From Bradyrhizobium sp. Ce-3 (GTDB lineage Bacteria; Pseudomonadota; Alphaproteobacteria; Rhizobiales; Xanthobacteraceae), in the NCBI RefSeq assembly GCF_022835695.1, contig NZ_BQUV01000013.1:1-64000 (forward strand): DNA of 64,000 bases. Reading direction: 5' to 3'. The notes under the pieces are model-generated. The model had not been told where the DNA came from. It made no database searches and saw nothing but the letters and a program-made list of their open reading frames with translations. Position numbers and translations under genes: made by a program. Positions 16,944 through 25,414 of the stretch are shown here, piece after piece (the stretch's first letter is position 1; every line of letters begins with the position of its first letter).

Positions 16944-18557
16944 ATGGTCGATGTTTCGCGCAGAACGCTCCTCAAACTCGCGGCCAGCGTGCCGCCTGCT
17001 GCGATTGCGGCCCCGGCCATTCTCTCATCGCGCGCCGTCGCCGCGGCCAGGGGCAAGACCATATCGGCGGTGATGCACTCCGATCTGCGCATCATCGATC
17101 CCGGCTTCACCACCGCCTACATCACCCGCGACCATGGCTACATGGTCTACGACACGCTGCTCGGCATCGATTCGAGTTTCAAGGTCCGGCCGCAGATGGC
17201 GGAGTGGACGATCTCGGACGACAAGCTGACCTACACCTTCACCTTGCGCGACGGCCTGAAGTGGCACGACGGCGCGCCGGTCACGGCGGAGGACTGCATC
17301 GCCTCGCTGAAGCGCTGGTCCACCAATGACGGCACGGGACAGAAGCTGATGGACTTCACGGCGACGCTCGAGCCAGCCGGACCCGGGACCATCGTGCTCA
17401 AGCTGAAGGAGCCGTATGGCCTGGTGCTGGAAAGCATCGCAAAGCCCTCCTCCTATGTCGCGTTCATGATGCCGAAGCGACTCGCGGAGACGCCGCCGGG
17501 CAAGCAGATCCCTGAACAGATCGGCTGCGGCCCATTCAAGTTCATTGCCGCCGAATTCCAGCCGGGCGTCAAGGCGGTCTATGAGCGCAACGCCGACTAT
17601 GTGCCGCGCAAGGAAAAGCCGGATTGGCTGTCGGGCGGCAAGGTCGCCAAGGTCGATCGCGTCGAATGGATCACGATGCCCGATGCGCAGACCGCGATCA
17701 ACGCGCTGCAATCCGGCGACATCGATTTCCTCGAACAACCTTCGATCGATCTGGTGCCGGTGCTTGAGGCGAACTCCGATCTCACCGTGGGCGTGCTGAA
17801 CAAGTTCGGCTTCCAGATCGAAGGCCGGATGAATTTCCTGCACCCGCCGTTCGACAATCCCAAGATCCGCCGCGCCGCGTTCCTGGCAATGAACCAGAAG
17901 GACGTGCTCGACGCCACCGTCGGCAATCCCAAATATTACGAGATTTGCGGCGCCTATTTCGCCTGCGACACCCCGCTTGCCAGCGACGCCGGCGCGGAGA
18001 CGCTGATCAAGGGCAACGGCATGGCCGAGGCGACGAAAGCGCTGGCCGCCTCGGGCTATGACGGCACGCCCGTCGTGATCATGATCCCCGGCGACGTGCA
18101 GACGCTGAAGGGACCGCCGACCGTGGCGGCGCAGCTGTTGCGCGCGGCCGGTTTCAACGTCGACGCCCAGGTGACGGACTGGCAGACCGTGGTCAGCCGC
18201 CGCGCCAGCCAGAAGCCGCCCAAGGAAGGCGGCTGGAACCTGTTCTTCACCTTCACGGGTGCCACCGAGACGATGAACCCGATCGTCAACAACCAGATCG
18301 CTGCGAACGGCAAGCGCGCCTGGTTCGGCTGGCCGGAGAACGCCAAGATCGAGCAGATGCGCGACGCCTACGCGCGCGCCACCACTCCCGAGGCGCAGAA
18401 GCAGCTCGCGGTGGAGATTCAAAAGGAAGCCTATGAGCAGGTGATCTACATCCCGCTCGGCCAGTTCCGGCTGCCGAGCGCCTGGCGCAAGTCGCTGACC
18501 GGGGTACTGGACGGCCCGGCGCCGCCGGTGTTCTGGAACGTCGACAAGACCGAGTAG
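16944..18557 (+). CDS. Family-5 ABC transporter substrate-binding protein, Tat-exported (copy 1)
   Basis: 537 residues of the DppA/OppA-type solute-binding family. The N-terminus carries a twin-arginine signal (SRRTLLK at 5-11 followed by a hydrophobic stretch to AVAAA). The family-5 signature is visible as YDTLLG...LTYTFTLRDGLKWHDGAPVTAEDC. It is very similar along its length to the protein encoded at 57743-56124, which has a Sec-type signal instead. No permease or ATPase genes are adjacent, so it probably works with a transporter encoded elsewhere, possibly the one at 62663. The ligand is likely a short peptide or related compound. Start ATG 16944 (MVDVSRR) was preferred to an upstream ATG at 16890 because it gives a canonical Tat signal. 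Confidence 0.87.
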   Translation: MVDVSRRTLLKLAASVPPAAIAAPAILSSRAVAAARGKTISAVMHSDLRIIDPGFTTAYITRDHGYMVYDTLLGIDSSFKVRPQMAEWTISDDKLTYTFTLRDGLKWHDGAPVTAEDCIASLKRWSTNDGTGQKLMDFTATLEPAGPGTIVLKLKEPYGLVLESIAKPSSYVAFMMPKRLAETPPGKQIPEQIGCGPFKFIAAEFQPGVKAVYERNADYVPRKEKPDWLSGGKVAKVDRVEWITMPDAQTAINALQSGDIDFLEQPSIDLVPVLEANSDLTVGVLNKFGFQIEGRMNFLHPPFDNPKIRRAAFLAMNQKDVLDATVGNPKYYEICGAYFACDTPLASDAGAETLIKGNGMAEATKALAASGYDGTPVVIMIPGDVQTLKGPPTVAAQLLRAAGFNVDAQVTDWQTVVSRRASQKPPKEGGWNLFFTFTGATETMNPIVNNQIAANGKRAWFGWPENAKIEQMRDAYARATTPEAQKQLAVEIQKEAYEQVIYIPLGQFRLPSAWRKSLTGVLDGPAPPVFWNVDKTE

Positions 18558-19209
18558 CAGTCGCCATCGCGGGGGCGCACGGCCAAAATATCGAAAACAA
18601 CCCCATGCACAGTAGCCGCCGGCTGCCGGCGTTCGACCCGGCCACTTGACACGTCGGGCAACTCAGTGGCACAATTCCATTATTCCGAAATCGTGCAAAC
18701 GCCCCTCACCCCGCTGTGGCGCCGCGCGTGGCGCTCCTCACCATGAGGGTCTACAGTTTGGCCGCAAAGCAAGACGTATCTCTCGTCCACCGCTGTCATC
18801 GCCCGGCCTGTGCGCAATTGCGCACATGGACCGGGCGATCCAGTACGCCGCGGCCTCTCGGCTCAAGCACAGCCGCCTCTGGAATACTGGATCACCCGCT
18901 TTCGCGGGTGATGACGTCGCGTGGTGTGGCAACTTGAATCGACAACCATCCTCATCGTCGTCCCGGCGAAGGCCGCGACCCATAACCACCGAAGGTGATT
19001 GTTGTCTGCATATCGAACCACGAGGCCAAGCACCTGCGCGGCCGGCAAAGACGCAGATGCAACTGCCCTGTGCTTGCGGCGGGGTTGGGACAATCTCCTC
19101 GATGTGAATCGTGGAGAGAGCCCCCACCCCAGCCCTCCCCCGCAAGCGGGAGAGGGAGCGCATTTGCTTCGCGGCGGTTACCCGGCTATCTCACCGCACC
19201 ATCACTGCA
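18558..19209. repeat. 650-base gene-free stretch containing inverted copies of repeats C and D
   Basis: Element C (about 18793-18915) is an inverted copy of 8017-8142, again including TGTGCGCAATTGCGCACA. A diverged element D end (GTCGTCCCGGCGAAGGCCG, about 18957-18975) follows. Apparent open frames across this stretch consist only of repeat sequence. It separates the convergent peptide-binding protein and SPFH genes. Confidence 0.75.
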
Positions 19210-21219
19210 TCACTGGCCGTTGGTCCGGCGCGCCGCTTTCGGCGCCTCGTCCTTCAGCTTCTCCAATGCGCCGGGCATCATCTGCCCGAACATCGAGCTC
19301 AGCATCGCGGTCGGGATCAGGCCGGCGCTGTTGCCCTCCTGCCCCTGCCCGCCCGACATCAGGAATTGCGGCACCAGCGGCTGGTTGATGCGGGTCAGCG
19401 CGTCGGCGAACTTCGCGAAGTTCTGCTCGGCCAGCCGGTATTCCGGCCCGCCATAGGCATCGACCGACAGCTTGGTCGCCTGCGCGTTGGCGGTACCGAC
19501 CGCCAGCACCCGGTCGGCCTCGCCCTGGCCTTCGAGCCTGGACTGCTCGCCGACCGCGGCCGCGGTGACCTTCCTCGTTTCGGCGTCCTTCTGCGCGCGG
19601 GCCAGCGCCGCCGCGCCCTCGTTCTCGTTGACCTTGACCTGGATCAAGGACTGCGTGAGCGCCGTCTGCGCCGCCGCCGTCGCCTTGGCTTCGTTCAGCG
19701 CGCGCTCCTGCACCGCCGCCTTCTCCTGCTCCTGATAGGTCTCGATCTGCTCGCGCGCGATCTGGCGCGAACGGAGCTGGATCAGGATGTTCTCGATGGT
19801 GTGGTCGTTGGCAGCCGCCCGCGGCGTGCCGATCAGCACCTCCTGGAGGTCGAGCGAATAGCCCTCGAACTTCGCCTTCATCACCCGCGCCGATTCCTCC
19901 TGTATCGCGGCGCGGTTCTGCAACAGCTCGATCAGCGTCATCTTCTGCGCGATGTTCTTGAAGAACGCGGAGACCATCGGGTCGAGCGTCTGCTCGACCA
20001 GCTTCTTCACGTCGCCGAAGCGCTGGATGATCATCGGCGCCTTCTTGTAGTCGATATGCATCACCACCGAGAGCGGCAGCGTCGGCTCGAACGCGTCCTT
20101 GGTGATCAGCGAGATCTCCGACAGGTTCTCGTCGAGCTTCATCGCGCCGACCTCGCCGCGTACCCATTTCAGGATGAAGTTGACGGTCGGGATGATCTCG
20201 ATCTTGCCGGCATAGGTGTTGAAGGCGTATTTGCCCGGCAATAGCGGGTCCTTCCAGACGCCGCGGCTGCCGTTCAGCACCAGCTCGCCATGGCGATACT
20301 GCTCGCCCGAAACGTCGTCGGTGCGCGGGCCGGTGTAGAAGATCACGACGCCGACATTGCCGACCGGGATCACCGTCTTCGGCACCGCCTCGACGGTCGC
20401 GAACAGGCGGTTGATGTACCAGGTGCCTTCGACGATGACCTGGAGCTGACGGCCGCGATAGCCGCCGCCGTACAGGAATTTCTCCGGCTCCTGGAAGTTG
20501 TTGTGGAAGGTCGCGGCGTCGCGCAGCTCGGTGCCGACCTCGGGCGCGATGATCTCGCCCGGAGGCAGCGACGGGCCGTCATGCACGGTGACGATGCCGA
20601 CCAGATCGTGATCGGCCGCCAGCACCACCGGCGCAAAGCCCCGGCGCTCGGTGATGGTGAGCTGCATGCTCTCGAGCACGCCGCGCTCGCGCTCGCTCAG
20701 CGCGTGCCCGTAGACGCGCTCGTCGGTGATGACGGCGAACTGCGTGGTGTTGATCGCATAGGTGCCCTCGCGCAGGATCTTGCGTTGCGGACCCTTCTGG
20801 CCGCCGCCGAGCAGGAAGCGGCGCGCGTCCTGGAAGTCCGACTTGTCTTCGGTGTCGTTGGCACCGAGCACCTGCGACGGCTCCAGCGCCGCGCCGTCGC
20901 GCGCGAACACATAGGCGATCTTGCCCTGGCCGACGGTCACGAGGTCCGAGCGATGGATCCGGTACATGAAGGGAAACATCACGTGCAGGCCGCCGCGCAG
21001 CACCTCCGGCTCGTAGCCGGCCTCGCCGTTCAGCGCGATGAAGCCGTCGTCGATCGAGCCCTTCACCGCCCATAGCTTCTCGACGATGCCGACCTGATTG
21101 TTCGGAATGTAGCGAAATACGTTCGATATCCGCAGCAGGATCACACATGCGACCGCTGCAGCGATCCAAATGGCAGGCTGGGTTAAACCTGAACCATTAA
21201 GAAGACCGAGGAAGTCCAT
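19210..21219 (-). CDS. SPFH/band-7 (flotillin-like) membrane protein
   Basis: 669 residues. A single N-terminal transmembrane helix (about 15-35, IWIAAAVACVILL) is followed by an unusually long SPFH-containing region. From about residue 430 there is a long heptad-rich coiled coil (RSRQIAREQIETYQEQEKAAVQERALNEAKA..., rich in A, E and Q) as in flotillins. The C-terminus is glycine/proline-rich with MLSSMFGQMMPGAL. Such proteins scaffold membrane microdomains and oligomerise on the membrane face. The start at 21219 (MDFLGLLNG) was chosen over an upstream ATG because it directly precedes the membrane helix. It is divergent from the transglutaminase gene. Confidence 0.8.
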   Translation of the reverse strand: MDFLGLLNGSGLTQPAIWIAAAVACVILLRISNVFRYIPNNQVGIVEKLWAVKGSIDDGFIALNGEAGYEPEVLRGGLHVMFPFMYRIHRSDLVTVGQGKIAYVFARDGAALEPSQVLGANDTEDKSDFQDARRFLLGGGQKGPQRKILREGTYAINTTQFAVITDERVYGHALSERERGVLESMQLTITERRGFAPVVLAADHDLVGIVTVHDGPSLPPGEIIAPEVGTELRDAATFHNNFQEPEKFLYGGGYRGRQLQVIVEGTWYINRLFATVEAVPKTVIPVGNVGVVIFYTGPRTDDVSGEQYRHGELVLNGSRGVWKDPLLPGKYAFNTYAGKIEIIPTVNFILKWVRGEVGAMKLDENLSEISLITKDAFEPTLPLSVVMHIDYKKAPMIIQRFGDVKKLVEQTLDPMVSAFFKNIAQKMTLIELLQNRAAIQEESARVMKAKFEGYSLDLQEVLIGTPRAAANDHTIENILIQLRSRQIAREQIETYQEQEKAAVQERALNEAKATAAAQTALTQSLIQVKVNENEGAAALARAQKDAETRKVTAAAVGEQSRLEGQGEADRVLAVGTANAQATKLSVDAYGGPEYRLAEQNFAKFADALTRINQPLVPQFLMSGGQGQEGNSAGLIPTAMLSSMFGQMMPGALEKLKDEAPKAARRTNGQ

Positions 21220-21577
21220 AGTCCATCTCCACAATTCGCAACTGGGCAGTTTGGGAACCCAAACCTGCACCCAAGAATTGCGGTGCGGAGATGTGGTGCG
21301 AGGCCCAGGCCGCGCAAGACGTGAACATTATTCGCGCAGCCAATCTTTTTTTGATGACAGCATGAACCGCCGAACCGGTCGCGCGACATCGATCGGCGCG
21401 AAGAGTTTACTGCGACTGCACATCATTCGCAGCCAACGAGGCGGGTTGACCTAGATCAAGATCAACTTCCGTACGTCTGCATCAAGTTCGGTTGGCAGCG
21501 CGTTCCGCTGCTTCGGCCACGCGCTGACCGATCTTCGTTCTTCCTCGACGCGGCAGTCGAACCGGGAGAAGGCTCGT
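21220..21577. other. Divergent intergenic region (SPFH / transglutaminase) with a FixK/FNR box
   Basis: 358 bases without a gene. It carries the 14-bp FNR/FixK-like site at 21446-21459 listed separately and must hold promoters for both flanking genes. Nothing else recognisable was found. Confidence 0.6.
21446..21459. promoter_or_regulatory. FixK/FNR-type box (anaerobox), one mismatch
   Basis: TTGACCTAGATCAA matches the FNR/FixK consensus TTGAT-N4-ATCAA with a single substitution, and fully matches the looser FixK2 form TTGA-N6-TCAA. If it acts at about -41 of the rightward promoter, transcription would begin near 21494, giving a leader of about 80 bases for the transglutaminase gene. Confidence 0.65.
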
Positions 21578-22483
21578 ATGGCGATACTCGGCGAAATAAG
21601 CCATACCACCACCTACCGATACGCTGCGCCTGTCACCTTCGGTACCCATCGAGCCATGTTCCTGCCGCGGCGCGGCGCTTCCGCGCGGTTGCTGAGTTGG
21701 TCGGTAAAGACCAGCGTGCCCTCAACCATCCGCTGGGTTACCGACCCCCGGACCAACGCCATAACGGTGATGGATTTCAGCGAGCCGTCCAGCGAACTCA
21801 AAATTGCGTTCAAGGTTCGCGGAGTCTATTTCGGGGTGAAGGGGATCGAGGCATTTCCGCTCGAGTCTCGGGCCGACGAAGTGCCGGTCCAGTACACCCC
21901 GGATGAGTGGACCGATCTCGCCGGCTATCTGCGGCCTCACGCCGAGGATCCCGACGGCAGCGTGTCCGCATGGACGAAAAGCTTCGTCGCAGGTGACCAG
22001 GATCGAACAACCGATGTATTGCAGCGCCTGCTCGGCTCGTTTCGCGGCTCCTTCCGCTATTGCGCGAGGGATACCGAGGGGACGCAATCGCCTGGCGATA
22101 CTCTTCGCACAAGGTCCGGCACCTGCCGGGACTTCGCCTGGCTGATGATCGAGACCTTGCGCCGGCTCGGGTTCGCGGCGCGCTTCGTCAGCGGCTACCT
22201 CTATGATGCAGCCCTGGACGGTGGCGCCGTTGGCATGACCGGCTCAGGCGCAACGCATGCGTGGCTGCAGGTGTTTCTTCCCGGTGCCGGTTGGCTGGAC
22301 TACGACCCGACCAACAGCATCAGTGCCGGATTTGATCTGATCCCGGTAGCGATTGCTCGCCATCCAGGCCAGGCGATCCCGCTGGCCGGTTCATGGTTCG
22401 GCGATACGAAAGACTATTTGGGAATGTCGATCGAGGTCGCAGTACGCAAGATCGGCGAGTTTCGCGATCCTTCCGAAGGGTAG
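21578..22483 (+). CDS. Transglutaminase-like cysteine protease family protein
   Basis: 301 residues with an N-terminal beta-rich domain (bacterial transglutaminase-like N-terminal region, about 5-110) and a transglutaminase/protease-like domain. The catalytic triad is C183 (SGTCRDFAW), H227 (GATHAWLQ) and D243 (DYDPTN). The family includes COG1305 proteins, usually cytoplasmic; no signal peptide is seen here. Some members are amidases or proteases, and the substrate is unknown. A FixK/FNR-type box lies about 120 bases upstream, suggesting induction at low oxygen. Confidence 0.85.
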   Translation: MAILGEISHTTTYRYAAPVTFGTHRAMFLPRRGASARLLSWSVKTSVPSTIRWVTDPRTNAITVMDFSEPSSELKIAFKVRGVYFGVKGIEAFPLESRADEVPVQYTPDEWTDLAGYLRPHAEDPDGSVSAWTKSFVAGDQDRTTDVLQRLLGSFRGSFRYCARDTEGTQSPGDTLRTRSGTCRDFAWLMIETLRRLGFAARFVSGYLYDAALDGGAVGMTGSGATHAWLQVFLPGAGWLDYDPTNSISAGFDLIPVAIARHPGQAIPLAGSWFGDTKDYLGMSIEVAVRKIGEFRDPSEG

Positions 22484-22528
22484 CGACCAGAAGGCAATCT
22501 CCCTAGACGACCACCGATGGCCAATCAA

Positions 22529-22792
22529 TCAAGCGCGCCCTTGGCGGCCCATCACGAGGCCGTAGAGAAACAGCAGAATGATTGAGCCGACAACGGCGCC
22601 GATGAAGCCTGTGCTTTCCCCGGGTCCGTACCATCCAACAGCCTGGCCGAGGTAGGTCGCGACGAACGCGCCGACGATTCCCAGAACGGCCGTGAGGATG
22701 AAGCCCTTGGGCTCCGACTTGTCGCCAGGCATGATGAACTTGGCGACCACTCCGACAATAAAGCCAATAATAATCGTCCAAATAACGCCCAT
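22529..22792 (-). CDS. GlsB/YeaQ/YmgE family stress-response membrane protein
   Basis: 87 residues with three transmembrane helices separated by short glycine-rich turns (WTIIIGFIVGVVAKFIMPGD..., LTAVLGIVGAFVATYLG, GSIILLFLYGLVMG), the standard layout of this transglycosylase-associated-protein family (PF04226). Members are stress-induced inner-membrane proteins of unclear mechanism. The start at 22792 (MGVIWTI) fits family length. It is divergent from the ion-channel gene, with a perfect FNR/FixK box in the shared upstream region. Confidence 0.85.
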   Translation of the reverse strand: MGVIWTIIIGFIVGVVAKFIMPGDKSEPKGFILTAVLGIVGAFVATYLGQAVGWYGPGESTGFIGAVVGSIILLFLYGLVMGRQGRA

Positions 22793-22855
22793 TGGATTTA
22801 CCCCGCAGCGTTGGCAACAGACTGTCGGAATTGACCGGGACCAGTTGCTCCCGCC

Positions 22856-22869
22856 TTGATCTACATCAA
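22856..22869. promoter_or_regulatory. FixK/FNR-type box, perfect consensus
   Basis: TTGATCTACATCAA is an exact match to TTGAT-N4-ATCAA. It lies between the divergent YeaQ-type gene (start 22792) and the ion-channel gene (start 22945). Being symmetric, it could serve either; centred at -41 it would give leaders of roughly 30 or 40 bases respectively. Confidence 0.75.
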
Positions 22870-22944
22870 GCTTCGTCATTTGGCGTGGATGCAGGAACGG
22901 TCAGGCCAGGGGGCCGGCAGGCCACAGCCTGTGGAGGCGACAGC

Positions 22945-23760
22945 GTGTCAGCAATGGGAGTGCAGGCTGAGGGCCCTCCCCGAACGCCGCTTTCTCGATT
23001 TCGGACTTCAATGCGCCACCTGTACTGTGGACGCAGCGCCAATTCGCGTCTCTTTCTCTATGCGCTCCTGGTCTTTGATTTGGCTTCACTTCTGTTCATT
23101 ATCGGCACGTCGTTCCTGCCGCGCAACGAACTGGTGCGGGGCCTCGATGTTGCCTTTGGTTTCGCCTTTCTGGTCGAGTTGATGCTGCGCATGGCAGGAA
23201 GTCGTCGGGTGAGCCGCGAACTGCTCCGTATCACGACCTGGACCGACGTCGCTGCGATTGTATCCTTGCTGGCGGCAACAGCGAGCGAAGCCGCGGCCTT
23301 CTTGCGCGTACTCCGGACGTTTCGGCTGTTGCGAACGTTCCGGGTGGTACAATTCCTTCGCGAGGACAGCGCCTTCTTTCGCCGCAACGAAGAACTGCTG
23401 ATCGCAATCACCAATCTGTCCGTCTTTGTTTTTATCATGACGGGCGTGGTTTACGAGACGCAACGAGGCGTGAACCCCGGCATCAAGAATTACGCAGACG
23501 CCCTTTACTTCACGATTACCGCGCTCACGACCACGGGCTTCGGCGATATCACCTTGCCGGGAACGCCGGGCCGCATGATTACGGTCGTGATCATGATATT
23601 CGGCGTCACCCTCTTCCTGAACCTGGCAAAGGTGTTGTTCAGCCCAAGCAAGGTGCGGTTCAGATGCCCATCCTGTGGCCTTCTTCGCCACGACATCGAT
23701 GCTGTCCACTGCAAAAGCTGCGGCATCGTGTTGAATATTCCTGACGAGGGCGCCGTTTAG
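22945..23760 (+). CDS. Voltage-sensor-type potassium channel with C-terminal zinc ribbon
   Basis: 271 residues from the GTG at 22945, which has GGAGG seven bases upstream. There are six membrane segments. An S4 voltage sensor is visible with arginines at every third position (R121, R124, R127, R130, R133 in LRVLRTFRLLRTFR). The pore helix and selectivity filter are TALTTTGFGD (filter about 195-201, TGFGD in place of the usual TVGYGD). After S6 comes a compact zinc ribbon CPSCG...CKSCG (C241, C244, C256, C259). A zinc ribbon on the cytosolic end is an unusual addition and may sense metal or redox state, or simply stabilise the tetramer. A perfect FixK/FNR box lies 76 bases upstream. Confidence 0.82.
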   Translation: MSAMGVQAEGPPRTPLSRFRTSMRHLYCGRSANSRLFLYALLVFDLASLLFIIGTSFLPRNELVRGLDVAFGFAFLVELMLRMAGSRRVSRELLRITTWTDVAAIVSLLAATASEAAAFLRVLRTFRLLRTFRVVQFLREDSAFFRRNEELLIAITNLSVFVFIMTGVVYETQRGVNPGIKNYADALYFTITALTTTGFGDITLPGTPGRMITVVIMIFGVTLFLNLAKVLFSPSKVRFRCPSCGLLRHDIDAVHCKSCGIVLNIPDEGAV

Positions 23761-24146
23761 CAGGTCATGGTGACGACCGGGCCCCTAACCAGGCGCGATC
23801 TTGCGGACGCGCCCCATTTCGGATGCCACCAGCGGCCGCCGATCACGACGGTGCGTGACGGCGCTGCCGCAATTGCACGAAGGCGGCCGGCCGGTATCAG
23901 AGCGAAGTGGATGTCGCGAACGATGTGTGCGCGGGACCCCTGGTTCAATCTGGAGGTCCCGACCGATCGGCTATCGCCGTGCCTGATAGCACGCAGTCGC
24001 GCGTTGCGGTCGGGCAACACTTTCTGAAAAAGCGTAGCGTTAACCGTTTCCGCCCATTGCGCGTTTCCATTTTGATCCGAATGATCGATGCCGTCGCGTG
24101 CTGGGCGGTGCAACGGGGCTCGGATCGAGCCCTTGGAGGCTACGGG
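23761..24146. other. Intergenic region with a remnant of the amidohydrolase 3' end
   Basis: 386 bases without an intact gene. On the minus strand around 23860-23815 the reading VVIGGRWWHPK recurs, nearly identical to the C-terminus (VVVGGRWWHPR) of the amidohydrolase ending at 26655. The flanking bases 23797-23850 match 26636-26691 closely at the DNA level. It is therefore probably a broken copy of that gene end. Confidence 0.55.
23797..23850 (+). repeat. Direct repeat 1 bracketing the M15 peptidase-aspartokinase pair
   Basis: About 54 bases that align with 26636-26691 in the same orientation. The longest identical run is CGGATGCCACCAGCG, with matching blocks GATCTTGC, GGACGCGCCC and CACGACG around it. 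It contains the remnant amidohydrolase C-terminus without its stop codon. Confidence 0.6.
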
Positions 24147-25376
24147 ATGATGAACCCGCGGCGAATTGCGACTCCGGAATTGTGCGGGACCGTCGTCCTC
24201 GCAGGTTGGCTCCTTGCCTGGCTTGCTGGCTCTGCCAGCATCGGGAACGGCGGCGCAGTGTCCATCGAGGACCTCGCACCATCTCTCGCCGCCAACGCCG
24301 AACCGGCTGATACGCGACAGGCCATTGCAGTCGACAACGCCGAAGTGAGCGCGGAAGCAGCGATGCCTGCGGAACCCGTAACGGGGCCGGCGTCCGACAC
24401 GGCGGCCGCCCCGCAGGCAGGCGTCACGGGCAACGCTGTCGCTAACGCCGATGCGGCGATGGCGGTTGAACCGGTGCCGGCGGCGGCCGCTGATGTGACG
24501 GCGAGCCCGAGCGAGCCGAAGTCGATCGTCGTGGCTGCGTTGCCGGATCCGTCGCAGACGCTGCCGGCCGAAACATCGCCGGTGCAAGCGGCGACGGCGA
24601 GCGCGCCTCCAGTGTCTGGTGACACCGAGGGGGCCGCGAGACCCCTGGATATTTTCGAGGAGTGCATCGTCGTCGATGTCTGCATCGACCGGTATCTGTG
24701 GGCGCTCTATCAGCGGACGCCGAAGGAAGACACCATCAGCGTCCAAGAGCAGCGGAAAGTAACCATCAAGAGGAAGCGCAAGACGGTGACCGTCACCAGG
24801 ACGTTCACCAGGCGCGTCGATAACGATTTCACGTGGAAGGATCCAAAGGCGGCGGAACGAATGGGCATGCCGATGATCGACTACGTGATCGGCGGGGTGG
24901 ATCGGAGCTTCAAGCTCAAGCTCTTTCACGCGCTTTACGCGGCGGAGCAGGCCGGGCTGGCGCCCGGCATCACCAGCGCGTTCCGCGATGACTATCGTCA
25001 ATCGATCGCGAGCGGCCTGAAAGCAGCGTCCGACAAGTCATACCATGGGGGTAGCTTCCGCGGCGGTTATGGCCACGGGCTTGCCGTCGATGTCGTGAGC
25101 GTCAAAGGCGCGACGCGGGCGGAGCGTTGGGTCTCCACCGATGCGCTTTGGAAGTGGATCGATGCGCGTGGGCCGGATTTTGGCATCGGGCGACCGTATC
25201 TCGATCGAGATCCACCGCATGTCGCGCCGATCGACGGCAAGGAATACGCCGCTCACCGCGGCGGGACGAAGGCCCAGCGCGCGGAAGCGGATACCAGGAA
25301 GCGCAACAGTGGCGCTGTGCGGGTCGTGGCGAAACGATCAAAGACCGCAAAAGCGTCGAAGGGGAGAACGATCTGA
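24147..25376 (+). CDS. Secreted/anchored M15-type D,D-carboxypeptidase-like protein
   Basis: 409 residues. The N-terminus has a signal or membrane anchor (TVVLAGWLLAWLAGSA, about 15-32), then a low-complexity Ala/Pro/Glu-rich linker (about 45-170). A basic segment (VTIKRKRKTVTVTRTF) precedes the C-terminal peptidase domain. The zinc-binding elements are seen as GYGHGLAVDVV (HGxAxD) and the later DPPHVAP histidine, as in VanY/M15 D-alanyl-D-alanine carboxypeptidases. It likely trims peptidoglycan stem peptides in the periplasm. The ATG 24147 has GGAGGC at good spacing. An aspartokinase gene follows after 38 bases, and the pair is bracketed by direct repeats. Confidence 0.75.
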   Translation: MMNPRRIATPELCGTVVLAGWLLAWLAGSASIGNGGAVSIEDLAPSLAANAEPADTRQAIAVDNAEVSAEAAMPAEPVTGPASDTAAAPQAGVTGNAVANADAAMAVEPVPAAAADVTASPSEPKSIVVAALPDPSQTLPAETSPVQAATASAPPVSGDTEGAARPLDIFEECIVVDVCIDRYLWALYQRTPKEDTISVQEQRKVTIKRKRKTVTVTRTFTRRVDNDFTWKDPKAAERMGMPMIDYVIGGVDRSFKLKLFHALYAAEQAGLAPGITSAFRDDYRQSIASGLKAASDKSYHGGSFRGGYGHGLAVDVVSVKGATRAERWVSTDALWKWIDARGPDFGIGRPYLDRDPPHVAPIDGKEYAAHRGGTKAQRAEADTRKRNSGAVRVVAKRSKTAKASKGRTI

Positions 25377-25414
25377 CCGGGTTGGCCGCGCCTTCCAACG
25401 CGACACGGGCAAGC

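Noticed and set aside
18738-19163. Minus-strand frame of about 140 codons between the peptide-binding and SPFH genes
   Set aside because: It consists of the palindromic repeats C and D translated; no ribosome site and no protein-like composition.
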